Shown here in pieces: positions 24,800 to 35,577 of a stretch of DNA of 64,000 nt. The notes beneath the pieces are model-generated. The model was not told the origin of the DNA, made no database searches, and saw nothing but the letters and a program-made list of their open reading frames with translations. The stretch lies in the NCBI GenBank assembly GCA_034509735.1, contig JACGWO010000006.1, positions 2,495,001 to 2,559,000 on the forward strand, given 5' to 3'. The DNA is from Sesamum alatum (lineage: Eukaryota; Streptophyta; Magnoliopsida; Lamiales; Pedaliaceae). Positions within the stretch are counted from its first letter, which is position 1. Each line of letters opens with the position of its first letter. Both the position numbers and the translations under genes were made by a program.

Positions 24800-27700
24800 T
24801 TAATTGTTACCATTAGAAGAAGCAATAGCTTTCGCAGCCGGTATAGCAGCATTTTCCCGGTTAGCTCCACCGTTGAGCTGTGGAAGGAGAAACGAATTCA
24901 TGAACAGCAAGAAACTGAACGCGCATATCTCATTTGTGAAAAATGAAGAAATACAAGAAAAATTTCGAAATGTTTTTGCTTACAATATCACCAGCCGTTG
25001 TAGCGTGGTGCTGCAGTCCAACATTTGGAACTTTTGAAAGGTCTCTTAAGATTCCCTGTAGTAAAAATGGAAGTTGAGTGAGTAGATTGGAGGAGCTATA
25101 GAATCATTTTAAAGCATGGCAAAAAAGGAAAGGAAAAAGAAACGTCGAGTACGAAAGTTGGTATGATGATAACTAGTTAGCTAAGGATGATATACGTAAT
25201 TAAGTTCGTTGTATTATAACGTGTGTTGGCTTAGTAAAACATTGAGGACCTTAATGCCAAATAAGAGGAAAACGAAAAGGAAACGGTTTATAAAGACCAC
25301 TAATTTGACCTGATAGGCAGTTGGAGAGCAAACACTGGGAATTATAGCTAGCTTTTGTTTGCAGATTTGTTTGGTGAGCCTCTAGAGACTACATGAAAAT
25401 AGTGTTCCCTTCTTCTTTCTTAAGAAGTCAACGTGTGACTACTATGCAAATGCATATATGAGTTATTTTTCCTTTATTAAGTGCCCCTACCTACATTAGC
25501 AAAGATCAAAGCAATCGTATTGTCAGATATGCGTGAAAAAGTGTCAGATGAAAACGACGACAAACCTTTACCTCTTCGAGACAATAATCAGAGTGCTAAA
25601 AGACACCAATGATTCAGACACACCTTATTGGCCCACTTAAGACCACATGCATTGCAGAGAGTTCTTGGTCCATCTGGTCCACGTCGCATCATAGGGGTCG
25701 ACTTTGAGCTAATCCCACAATGCCTACATCTGTTGAAAGTCAAGCAAGCAAAGTATTATTTCTATTCTTTCTTTTCTGTGACTCCACTGAGCTCAATTCA
25801 ATCATTCAATTCCTATGTCAAGTAATGAGCAGAAGCATCACAAATCACCAGCTACAAAGTAACAGAACCAGAAAGTGTTTGTACGTTACTCACGAGGTTT
25901 CTTGTTCTTCTTGGCCAGAATTTCCATTCCAATCTGCAGAAGATGAACCTGGTTCGTCAGACACTGACTTAGCCGATGTAAACTGACCTTTCTTACGCTG
26001 CATCCTGGTAGATTATACATGCATGATGAGATAAAGATAACTTTTGAAATGAACAGGTTGATGGAATGGTGTAAAACATTGACTTGCCACGGCTCAGACA
26101 ATTAGTATGATGAGACAAAGACAATTAATATGTTTGTTCAGGCAATTCTTATACGTGTTCCTTCTCCCGGAAGTTGCATGAGATGAATCATAGACATCCA
26201 TTCTTCATATGACATTTTTTCTCTTGTTAACAATAAATAATAACGAAACAACATCCGATACAAGCACAATCTCTTTAATATAGGTCATATTTGCATGTTT
26301 TGAATATGCTATTAGTTTCAGTGCTTAGGCATACTAGCCAGATTCTTTAAACATCTCCTGTCCTCACCATAGTTGGACTGATGTTGAACATTGAACGAAA
26401 ATTCAACAATGAAATGACGGACATAGAAACAGTACCGCTTGTCCACTTGCATCATGAATATGACTTCCATATGCATTTATAGACGCAGTTTCAAATCCCC
26501 AGACACTAAACATGTTAAACAAGGCCATAAATAAATGCTGATGGACCTGGAAAACCAGGAACTAAAGAAAGACTATCAATGAAAAGTTTCATTCAAATTG
26601 AATTAAGGGCATAAAGAGATAAGTATATACATAAATATACGCAAAGATTCTGCGCCCGACTCTCACAAAATCAGAGTATCATCAGAAGTTCTTGACACAT
26701 GATTTCCAACTGTCCACCTTCAAACTTTTGCCAGAATCATGTGATTTACAAACATGGAAAATAATGCAAACCACGACTTCCTGAATCATAATGTTGCGAT
26801 TTTAAATGCAGAATTTAATAGTAAGAGAGGCTAAGCATGAAGCGAAAAGTATCATACCAATGAAACCTTAACCATAAAAACCTTTGAAAGAAATAGGTTT
26901 TCATCATGTCATACAGCAGACAACTATGTGCTAGCACAGACCAGTAACATATCATCCATTGATATTGGACCACCTTCTAATTCTTTATTACCTGAGAGCA
27001 ACTTCCTTGCGTACAGTATAACGAATCTTTTTATCGAAACATCGTTCTTTCCTCTTCTCTCTAAACCGGTTTAAAGAAGCAGCCCTTTGTGGTTGGCTCA
27101 ACCTTCCAGGATAATCGGCCAAGTACTGTTGAAGCAAATGCAAGAGTGAAAATAGACAATAAACTTGATGAGAGTTGAGATTTCGGTGGCTGATGATTGA
27201 AACAGTTTGTGCATACCCTATGGTTTGTAGGAGTCATCCCAGGAGTCGGAACACCAGTGGGTACTTCATACCCACCCAATAGCAACAAAACTGCCTGAAC
27301 CTGAAATATCAAAGTCGAGAAAGAAAACACATTTTTATTGCTTCTGAAATAATAAGTAGGCGCGGAGACACACAATATGAAACACTGTACTTTATCTTCT
27401 TAAACCTGCAAATAAATTGAAAAGAATTCCAAAATCCCAATCGTACTTTGGTAAGATCGATTTTGCAAACATTAAAGCAAATCAATCAAAGTCTTACATA
27501 AATTTGAATCAACAAAGACAATGAAGTTGGCCTCATAATAGGTCACCAGTTAAAGCTAAATATCACATTAAAAGGACTCTAGAGCACGACTGCACTAATT
27601 GAAGACAAACACAAGCGCAATAATCTCTCAAACCCACGACAAATTCACCAGCTAAGCAAAACTCAGAGTTAAAAATACTTAGAACTGCAATCTCCATTAA

Positions 27701-28143
27701 TTGAAGACAAAGAACAAAGGCAACAAATACCAAAAAAAAAGATACTAACAACTCATAACCTTCTCAGGGGAAACGGAGTCGAAAACATAAACTTCGCCCT
27801 GAAACGACAGCGTCAGCTGATCGGGACCACCTTCCCCGGCGGCAGCCGCCACAGCAGGAGCCATATCCGAGCCACACAGCGCGTGGGAGCCACCCGCCTC
27901 GACGATAGCCCCATCAAGCGAGTGAGAGCCGTTCGGGGGTTCGTAGCCGATCCGAGAACGCGGGTTGTTCAGAGAACCATCCCCATTAGAGCACTCGACG
28001 ACGTCGTCGTCGTCCTCTTCCTCCTCCTCCTCCTCCTCTTCCTCCTCCTCCTCCATATCCAGAGTAGTAGTACCCTGTTGCTGGTGGTGTTGCACGGCGG
28101 AGGAGGTGTTCATGGAGGCGGCGATTGGTGGTGGACCGTACAT
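24800..28143 (-). CDS. TIFY-CCT-GATA transcription factor (GATA24/25/28, ZIM/ZML type), copy B, intact
   Basis: Exons (minus): 28143-27760, 27300-27217, 27125-26992, 26004-25894, 25729-25624, 25055-24984, 24877-24800. Total 969 bases, 322 aa. The TIFY domain spans exons 1-2 ([12 protein letters not shown] at about residue 111, then [14 protein letters not shown]). The CCT domain is in exon 3 ([20 protein letters not shown]). The C-X2-C...C-X2-C GATA finger is in exon 5 ([25 protein letters not shown]). The N-terminus has a run of about 14 Glu followed by four Asp, encoded by a GAG/GAA microsatellite near 28016-28053. A second in-frame ATG eleven residues in (28113) is a possible alternative start. 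Compared with copy A, the exon structure is the same through the finger, but copy B lacks the additional acidic exons. It is in the same orientation, 3.9 kb upstream of copy A, so the pair looks like an old tandem duplication. Family members bind GATC/AC-rich elements in light and stress responses; a specific role is not visible here. Confidence 0.93.
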
Positions 28144-28249
28144 GGGAAGAAGCTTGGAGATTTATGGGAAGGGATGGCTATGGCTATGGCTATCGACGGA
28201 GTGGTGGTGTTGTGTTGAAGGCGCGTTCCCGATTTCAACATAAAATTAG

Positions 28250-30264
28250 ACTCCCAATCAAATCCAATTCCATTAACACCACTGTAATTAAATAATAAAT
28301 ATATTCAAAAAGAGAAAGTAGGGATGGTCTTCCACATTTCTGCTGCCTACCCAGAAAATAAATTTATTTTTATCAATTTATACCATTTTTTTATGGAGGG
28401 AAGAATTATGTCCCAAATTATTAATATTATTTTTTATTGATTAATTTCATTCATTGTTTTTTATTAATACACATTTAAAATTAATTTACAAATTAGTTTT
28501 GTATTGTTTTTTCTTCCATCCTTGTGTTTCGAGTGCTAGAAACGGATAAATATAGAGTCGGGGAATAACTTTGAGCATGTTAACGAGCACTTTCGAGATA
28601 AAAAATCCTTTTCAATAAGTGTATTTCGAAAAGTCTTTTGTTGGTGATAAAATATGTCTGGAAAGAAAATCATTAATTCTTATTGTTTGAAAATGCTGTA
28701 AGTGCATTTTGAAAATCACATGTTTTCAAACAATACTCTTTAACTTATAATAATGTTGACTATCGTAAATATTTTTCCAAGGGTCAATGGCCAAAACAAG
28801 CCCAAATCCAATATATGTGAACATATCCTCATTCGTTGCAGCAGGTCCAAACGCAATTCCATACAACAAGGGATTTGACTTAGCTATGTTGCCCTGTTGA
28901 TGCGACATAGTCCATGAACAGAGCCCAATCAACAAGCTCAGTTACCAAATAATAAGGCCTACTTGTCAAGGGCCACATCACTTTAAAAGGGCGACAACAG
29001 GGACCTCGTATTCAACTGGAACTAGTTGTTGGAAGTAACAAGTAATAGATTTTTCGACATTCGTAATTAGCTAGGCAAGATTCATTCAAACGGTCATATC
29101 TCTTAGAAGATAACTTCAAATCATGGATAAGTATTATCATTTTGAAGCTAACATCCTAAGGTTTCTAATGATATCCAACTTGCCCATACTTAACATGGAG
29201 ATTTCTCCCAAATTTAGCTATAAATAGAGACCTAAGCTAATTAACGTATAAGTGATTTTCATTCAACACACTTTATCTCTCGAATAGCAAGGATATGAAC
29301 ACCCTACACTTGTATTTCAGCTCTCATGTTCATGCTCAAGCACTCTACATCCCTACGGTCCGGTCTAGTATGATTTACTTCCATCTCTCCGTTCACTATC
29401 GTTCGGTCCCGCAACTCCCACCCTCCAACCCCAATAAGATACTTCTTATCAATTCTTTCAGCATTATATCGCTTTCATTCAAGTTTTTCTACTTTATTTC
29501 TCGTAAATCATTTACTAACTTAAGCATTGGAGTGCTAACTATCGTTTTACATATTAGCCCTCAAATAAATTTTAAGACATTCATAAAGATTTTTCGACTA
29601 TTATTGTGTTGCTCAACTCTGGTGCACATCAAATAATTCGAATCCTCCCTCTCATTCTAAGAGTTGTGGCAGCACATTCAATGTGTATGCTAAATTAATT
29701 TTATGTCAAATTCAAATATCTATGTTTACATGTGATAAATATTGTCTATTATCAAAGTACTTTTTTGATTAATTATATAAAGAGTGTCCTGAATAAAAAA
29801 TTTTGAAGGATAAAGTTGAAGGGGATGGAGAGATAAAATTGTATAGTTATCGGAGATATCTATACGAGAAGAGTACATTTTTGGTGTCTTCCCCCTTTTT
29901 GATTTGTTTTATAATATTATTTTATTTTTTTATTTTCTCATCGAACTTTCCACTTCTCCACTATCTTTTGATAATTCTTTTTTTTCATGTATTTTTACTT
30001 GTTACTATTATTTTTATAAATTTAATATTAATTTATTATTTTGTATATATCCTTAGTACATAATAAACGTTTCATTTTAAATATATTACGCACATAAGTT
30101 GTGTCACAAATTAGTAGTAAAAAGAAAAAAAAAAAAAGCATAACATAATATAGACCGACAAAGAGAGAAAAACGTGACAACAATTTTGTTATCATTTCTC
30201 CTTTTAGATAAATAATTATTAACTTTCTCGCGTTTGATAAATAGTATATATATGATACATAAAA
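28250..30264. other. Intergenic region with a possible LTR-like fragment
   Basis: No gene is supported. Around 28980-29640 the sequence is more complex. It has a TATA-like word (CTATAAATAGAGA near 29219) and then a leader-like, CT-containing stretch, which resembles a retrotransposon LTR promoter. I found no matching second LTR, primer-binding site or coding domain, so this is only a suggestion. The rest is AT-rich low-complexity sequence. Confidence 0.3.
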
Positions 30265-30273
30265 TATATTTAA

Positions 30274-31984
30274 GGGTAAATTACATCTACCTTCCTTGAA
30301 GTTTGACATAATTACAAATACTCTCTTGTTGTTTGAAAAATTACAAATACTCCCTAAGATTTGTAACCGTCTAACAAATAACCCATTTTCATCAATTTTT
30401 ATGGGTGAACTGACCAAAATACCCTTATTCACTGAATTATTTTAATTTAATTTTTAATTTTTTTTTGGACTATAATGTGAATGGAGAGGTTTCTTAAGTT
30501 TTTTACATAGAGGTAGGAGTGTACGCGGTGCGGGTTGGGCCAAATTAGGTAATTTTTTTGGCCCAACCCGATGTTTGCGGTTTTTGAAAAACTTAGCCCA
30601 AGTCCAGCCTGACAATCATCAAAACCGCACTTTGCGATCTAATTGAGTTGGGGCGGGTTGGGGCGATTTTTGCGGTCCTTAGTATAAAGTCAATCATCTA
30701 TACAATGAAAAATGAAAAAGAAAAAAGTAAAGTTCAACTATTCTACATACATAAATTTGTAAGTTCAAAATACATATTTTGAAGTCACAAATAAAATTCT
30801 ACATACAAAATAAATTAATAACATTCATTATACGATTCTCTCTCAAGTTTCAAATAATATTTTACAAAATAAAAGCCACAAGGCATTGAAGAGTTTGAAC
30901 TTCGAATACTCTTTGTTTCCTTTCTTATCTAATTTTTACTTCTTAAGTTTTGATTATTAAAAAAAGTATCTATTTATATAATAAAATATTATTATACAAC
31001 GATAATATATTATTATATGATACATACATATTATACTAATTTACCGCAAAGGAAGCGGAGAAAATGTTTTATGAGTTTAATAATAAAAGAAGATTTTTAG
31101 TTAAATAAGAAAATTTTCGGAATTAAATAAAGATTAACACTATAAATTGGAAATATAATGATAGTTTACATACTTTTATTAATCGATTATATATAAAATT
31201 TAAAGCACTAAAAACATGCGTGTATTAACTTAATGTACTTGTAGGAATATATAACGTTATGTTCTTCTTTTTTTGTATAATTTAGTTGGAACACAATAAG
31301 TAGAAATATAAAGATGTGAGATATTAAAAGGATATTATTTAAAATAAAATAAGAGTTTAAGATGAATATAAAACAAATTACAACACTACGATGATGTAAG
31401 CTATTTTAAGTTTTTGCATTTATTATTTGTATAAAAAATTTCAATAACCAAGAATTAGTTGAATAATTGATTTCATTTACATATGTATTAATTTATACAT
31501 ATATTATCAATACCGATAAAAAATATTGTAATTGTTATTATTATCTTGAACATTAATTTATGTAGTATCAAAATTTATATATATTTATAAAGAATTATAG
31601 TTTTTTTAAATTATCACTATTATTGTGGTCGAGCGCGGGTGCGGTCCACATAAGTATAAAACCAAACTCGGTTGCTAAATTGTTTTTTTTTTTTTTTTAT
31701 TAGCCCAAGACCAACCTAACCCACCCTTAGCCCGCTAATTGCGGTGCGGTTTTGGTTGGGCCGGCCCGACGGTTTAATTGAATACCCCTACATAGAGGAG
31801 CAATAATACAATTTGCCTTGGCCGATTTTTCTATAATTTTAATAAAAAATTTAGGGGCAAAATGATCAATTTTAGGCCTTTGGTTAAAAATTACAAATCT
31901 AAGGGGGGTATTTGTAATTTTTCAAATAACGAGGGGGTATTTATAATTATACCAAACCTTAAGGAAGGTAGATGTAATTTATCC
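30274..31984. mobile_element. Mutator-like MITE with 9-bp target duplication, interrupted by a hAT element
   Basis: The ends are GGGTAAATTACATCTACC and the reverse complement GGATAAATTACATCTACC; the inverted repeats extend about 150 bases with variation. It is flanked on both sides by TATATTTAA (30265-30273 and 31985-31993), a perfect 9-base duplication, the size made by Mutator-type transposases. A later hAT element (30514-31790) splits it; without that insertion and its 8-base duplication the MITE is 426 bases. No transposase is encoded. Confidence 0.85.
30514..31790. mobile_element. Non-autonomous hAT element nested in a Mutator-like MITE
   Basis: It starts TAGGAGTGTACGCGGTGCGG and its right end reads, reversed, TAGGGGTATTCAATTAAACC. 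Both ends carry the GGTTGGGCC / GGCCCAACC and GCGGTGCGG words of plant hAT elements. It is flanked by a perfect 8-base duplication CATAGAGG (30506-30513 and 31791-31798), diagnostic of hAT insertion. The 1277-base body is AT-rich, with no transposase domain, so it moved with help from elsewhere. Confidence 0.85.
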
Positions 31985-32358
31985 TATATTTAATTCAAAA
32001 AAGTAAAGCTGGTATAAAGCTATATTCGGATCAATGAATTTGAATATAATGTAAGAATTTTGAGAAAAGATTTTAAATGATTTTACATGTAAAAAATTTG
32101 AAATACATGAATGTTGAACTAAATATAGTTTGAAAATAGAGTTAAAGGATTTCGAATCTCTTAAATTTGAAATGATCCAAATAAATCCAATGAAATCAAT
32201 AATTTCAAATCTTGGTTTTCTTTTCTATTTTTTTATTGGTTTATATATTTTATTTGTATTTATAATATATTTCAAAACATAAACAATTATTTGTTATATC
32301 CAAGTATGAATAACAGACCATGATAGCCGGTAAATATATATATACATATATATATATA

Positions 32359-32785
32359 GGGTAAGTTACATTTACATGCTTTGAGAATTTGGCATAATTA
32401 CAAATACTTCCTTATTGTTTGAAAAATTACAAATACACCCATGAGGTTTGTAATTTTTAACCAAATGCCTGAAATTGACCATTTTGCCCTTAAATTTTTT
32501 TATTAAAATTGTAGAAAAATCACCCAAGGCAAATTGCATTATTCCTCTTCTATGTAAAAAACTTAAGAATCCTCTCTCTGCGCATTGTAGTCTAGAAATT
32601 TTTAAGAATTAAATAAAAAGTAATTCAGTGCATAAGGGCACTTTGATCAGTTTACTCATAAAAATGGATAAAAATGGAATATTTGTTATTGGTTACAAAC
32701 CTCAGAGGGTAATTTATAATTTCTTAAACAATGAGAGAGTATTTGTAATTATGATAAATTTCAGGGGAGCTAACTGTAATTTACC
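32359..32785. mobile_element. Mutator-like MITE, second copy of the GGGTAAATTACA family
   Basis: The left end GGGTAAGTTACATTTACATG and the reversed right end GGTAAATTACAGTTAGCTCC frame the same internal words as the copy at 30274: CATAATTACAAATAC, TTGTTTGAAAAATTACAAAT and the central TTTTGATCAG / GACCATTTTGCCC. The length of 427 bases agrees with the 426 bases inferred for that copy. Flanks are simple AT repeats, so the target duplication is uncertain. Confidence 0.75.
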
Positions 32786-33675
32786 ATATATTATATATGA
32801 AGATGATTGGTAATAGAACTGATAAAATGTTTACCAACTTATGTTTGGTGGGTGTAACTAAATATCCGGAACTTACATCTTAAGAGTCTCATCTAATAAA
32901 TTTGTGGATTAGCTAATCATGTGATTTTCCCTAAGTATGTTTGTCCAAATTCTTGAGTATGTCCTAACTTCTTTAATTTTCACAAGCAATCTAAAAATAC
33001 GGTAGTACTAGCAAGTTTCAATTTGTATGTTATCAAATAACTCACTTTTGATAATTACTTCTTATAATAAAGTTATGATTAACTGAAATAAGATAGAGAG
33101 GGCTGACAAGTATATTAATTCTTGGATAATTAAATTGTTCTTCCCTGAAATTTGATGTAATTACATATAGATACTCTATAGTTTAAAAAATTAACCTGAT
33201 ACCCCTTGATATTTGTTTCTGTCCAATAAGTAGATCCAATTATTAGTAATATTCACGGAATTTGTTGATATTAGAAAAAAAGTTGAATGGAACCTAGATT
33301 AACTTACAGACTTAGGCCATGTTTACTTCATTGGATAAACCCCTATATTCAGGCCAATAGGGGTTTGTCCATTGTTTACTATGCAACACATAAGCCCGCT
33401 ACTAATTCCTTGGGCCCTCTACTAACCCCTGCAATTACACCTATTGTAATACAAGTTCCCCCATATTGATAATATATGAGACCCATCTGGTGTTATACTA
33501 CAATTTACTTTCGTTTTTGTCCTTATTTTTCAGATGTGCATTTACAATTTTGTCCTACATGGTCATCGAATTTACACCCAACAATAATAATGTCCGACAT
33601 GGTAGGTGGCATTTTTATCTGTTATCTCACGCTTCTTTAATAAGGCATTCTCTCTTTTACCAGTATTTGCTCTTC

Positions 33676-33839
33676 ACATGAGCTGCGACGTAAAAACCTG
33701 GCTTTGATCCTCCAGGATGGAATTCCTGCACCACTGCTATCGAAAAGTCACCGGAGGCGTGATGCTTCAAGTCCATATGCCAAAGCAACCCTTCACTGTT
33801 CTGCCTCCTGAAACACCGGAAACAGCAAGATCGCAACAT
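33676..33839 (-). pseudogene. Captured fragment resembling the N-terminus of a clade D PP2C phosphatase
   Basis: The minus strand reads CCFRCFRRQNSEGLLWHMDL followed by KHHASGDFSIAVVQ. This matches the pattern I know for clade D (PP2C.D) protein phosphatases near their N-terminus: a Cys/Arg-rich leader, then (D/E)GLLWYKD, then a His, then GEFSMAVVQ. After VVQ the similarity stops. The remainder of the phosphatase, including its DGHGG metal site, is absent. The fragment lies inside a Harbinger-like element and is best read as a transduplicated gene piece. Recognition is from memory of the family pattern, not a database search. Confidence 0.5.
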
Positions 33840-34038
33840 CCCTCTTCAACACAGCTTTCTTGTATTCCAACCTCCTCCGTTAATAGTTCAAGAATTCCAA
33901 GGTGTGGGTTTTTGTACAAGGATGTGCGCCCATATGTATCGAAATTGTGTTGTGTATAGTTGAACTTGTGGGGTGGGGAATTTGTTTTTTACGAGTTTTT
34001 TTTGTTGCTCGAATATCATGTAAAAGTCAATTAATGTG

Positions 34039-34415
34039 GGGAAGGGAAGGACCAAGATCTGCAGAGAGTGGTGAGGGAGGCGGTCTTGTTTCTGGAGCAG
34101 TATCAAATTGCCAGACAGAGGTTAAAGTTGGGATAGTTGGGTTATGGTTTTTGAGTCTGTCTTTGTTGGGGGGTGGGAGTGGGGTATAGGTACAACAGTG
34201 TTCGGGGGCGGGGGGGGGGGGGGGGGTTCTAGGTGGAGTTAGTGCTGGTATTCTCATGTTTTTTAGCCTGTGTGCTAGGAGGTTTTTATGATTTCTTGTG
34301 TTACTGTGTTGTGTTTAATTTGTGTGGGTCGAGTGTTGGGTTAGGGGAGCTGCTCTTGGTGTTGTCCAGACTGTGATTTTCTTTTGTGGTTATATATATC
34401 ATCGCTCATTTGTCA
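34039..34415 (+). mobile_element. 5'-truncated LINE (L1-type) 3' end with 17-bp target duplication
   Basis: The insertion is bracketed by AAAAGTCAATTAATGTG at 34022-34038 and again at 34416-34432, a perfect 17-base direct repeat. Its right end is TTTGTC followed by an A run, so it is a plus-strand target-primed insertion. The left end contains a short frame (DLQRVVREAVLFLEQYQIAR) consistent with the end of a plant L1 ORF2. A G homopolymer of more than fifteen bases lies near 34209-34226. Confidence 0.8.
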
Positions 34416-35522
34416 AAAAGTCAATTAATGTGACCTATATTAATTGAAGGCAAAAAAAGTAACAACGCACAAAGTTTAACATTGAGTCCTACCTAGTAAA
34501 TATTTTATCATCCAATTTATTAGATAAGTCCTCAAAATAGATAATGAAGGTAAACAGCAATATAGGATATTTTTGTAGGACTTAATCTCAAGGATAGTAG
34601 CGGCCTACTATTCTGCTGGACTACTCAGTAGGGTAAACATGACCTTATTATAAATCAAACAAATCTTTTCTGATCAAATTACCCTTAGAATGGTGAAGAT
34701 GTACCTCCCCACATGTATTAGCGTATGAGATTTATAACCGTAGTTTGGTTATGGTAAACATAGATATTCTTTAAACTTTCTTTTGTTGATATCAACAAAT
34801 TTTATGAATTTTAACTAACGGATGAATCTATTTGGATGAAAACAAACATCAATTGTACTAAATGCTATTTCCCGAACCACAAGAGATCTACATATAATTA
34901 ATCCAAACTTTAGGGGAGGACACTGTAATTATCCATAGTTCTTTTGATATATATCTTTTTCGTGGTAAAAAGAGAAGAAAACAATAAACTTTGTCGGCAA
35001 TATGTCATGTTTTGACTTTTGTATTCAATCACGAATATATCAAACACCTAAACAACCAACACAAGCACTGATCCTATCAGCATAGCACCAATGTTCGACA
35101 CCTAGAAAAACAAGGGTCGATCCCTAGACCGAAGAACACACAATTGCCAAGATGTATTATACAATTGTCTCATGTGAAAATTTTAGCCCCAATTGGGTCA
35201 TACCAGATCTGAATTAATAACACGACAGGTGAAACACTTGTTATGTGATTGGTGTACAACACCACTTCGGGAAGAACACAAATCAATACAAGAATATTAG
35301 TATGTCGGCTGATCAAGAATGGAAAAAACGAAACCTGGGCAGAATTTAAATTATATTTGTGCTGTCTCATTGCGGCCAAGAATCTGAAACAACACCTACT
35401 CTTTGAATAGAAAATTGAAAGAATAACGAGTTCATGTAAAGCGTGGAGGGCGTCCTGACACTGTGTAGTTTACTGCAAAAACGGGTCCAATGCAAAGAAT
35501 GTGAACAGCAGTACCTGCCCTG

Positions 35523-35531
35523 TCTATTTAA
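35523..35531 (+). promoter_or_regulatory. Probable TATA box of the UGT gene
   Basis: The word CTATTTAAGG lies about 50 bases before the UGT start codon at 35578, in a position compatible with a short 5' leader. It is one mismatch from a TATATAA consensus. Confidence 0.4.
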
Positions 35532-35577
35532 GGAGAATTAGAAAGCAGAAATCTTCAGACAACCTTAAGAAAGGGAA

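Larger units (their letters stand above)
33315..34644. mobile_element. Harbinger/PIF-like non-autonomous element carrying host and LINE sequence
   Basis: The ends GGCCATGTTTACTT and, reversed, GGTCATGTTTACCC form a short inverted repeat, flanked on both sides by TTA (33312-33314 and 34645-34647), the target used by Harbinger-type transposases. The interior holds a coding-like fragment resembling clade D PP2C (minus strand) and a 5'-truncated LINE insertion. A shorter relative sharing TGTTTACTATGCAA-like and AAGCCCGCTACTAATT-like words lies at 42971-43454. No transposase is seen. Confidence 0.7.
33124..34934. mobile_element. Mutator-like MITE, third copy, split by a Harbinger-like element
   Basis: The left end is GGATAATTAAATTGTTCTTC and the reversed right end GGATAATTACAGTGTCCTCC, continuing with the ATGTAATTACATATAGAT-like word. 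Flanks TTAATTCTT (33115-33123) and ATAGTTCTT (34935-34943) agree at 7 of 9 positions, as expected for an aged 9-base duplication. Removing the inner 1330-base insertion leaves about 480 bases, near the family size. Confidence 0.7.

Noticed and set aside
27883..28243. Open frames on the plus strand rich in Leu or Ser
   Set aside because: They are antisense shadows of exon 1 of GATA copy B, created by its GAG/GAA repeat.
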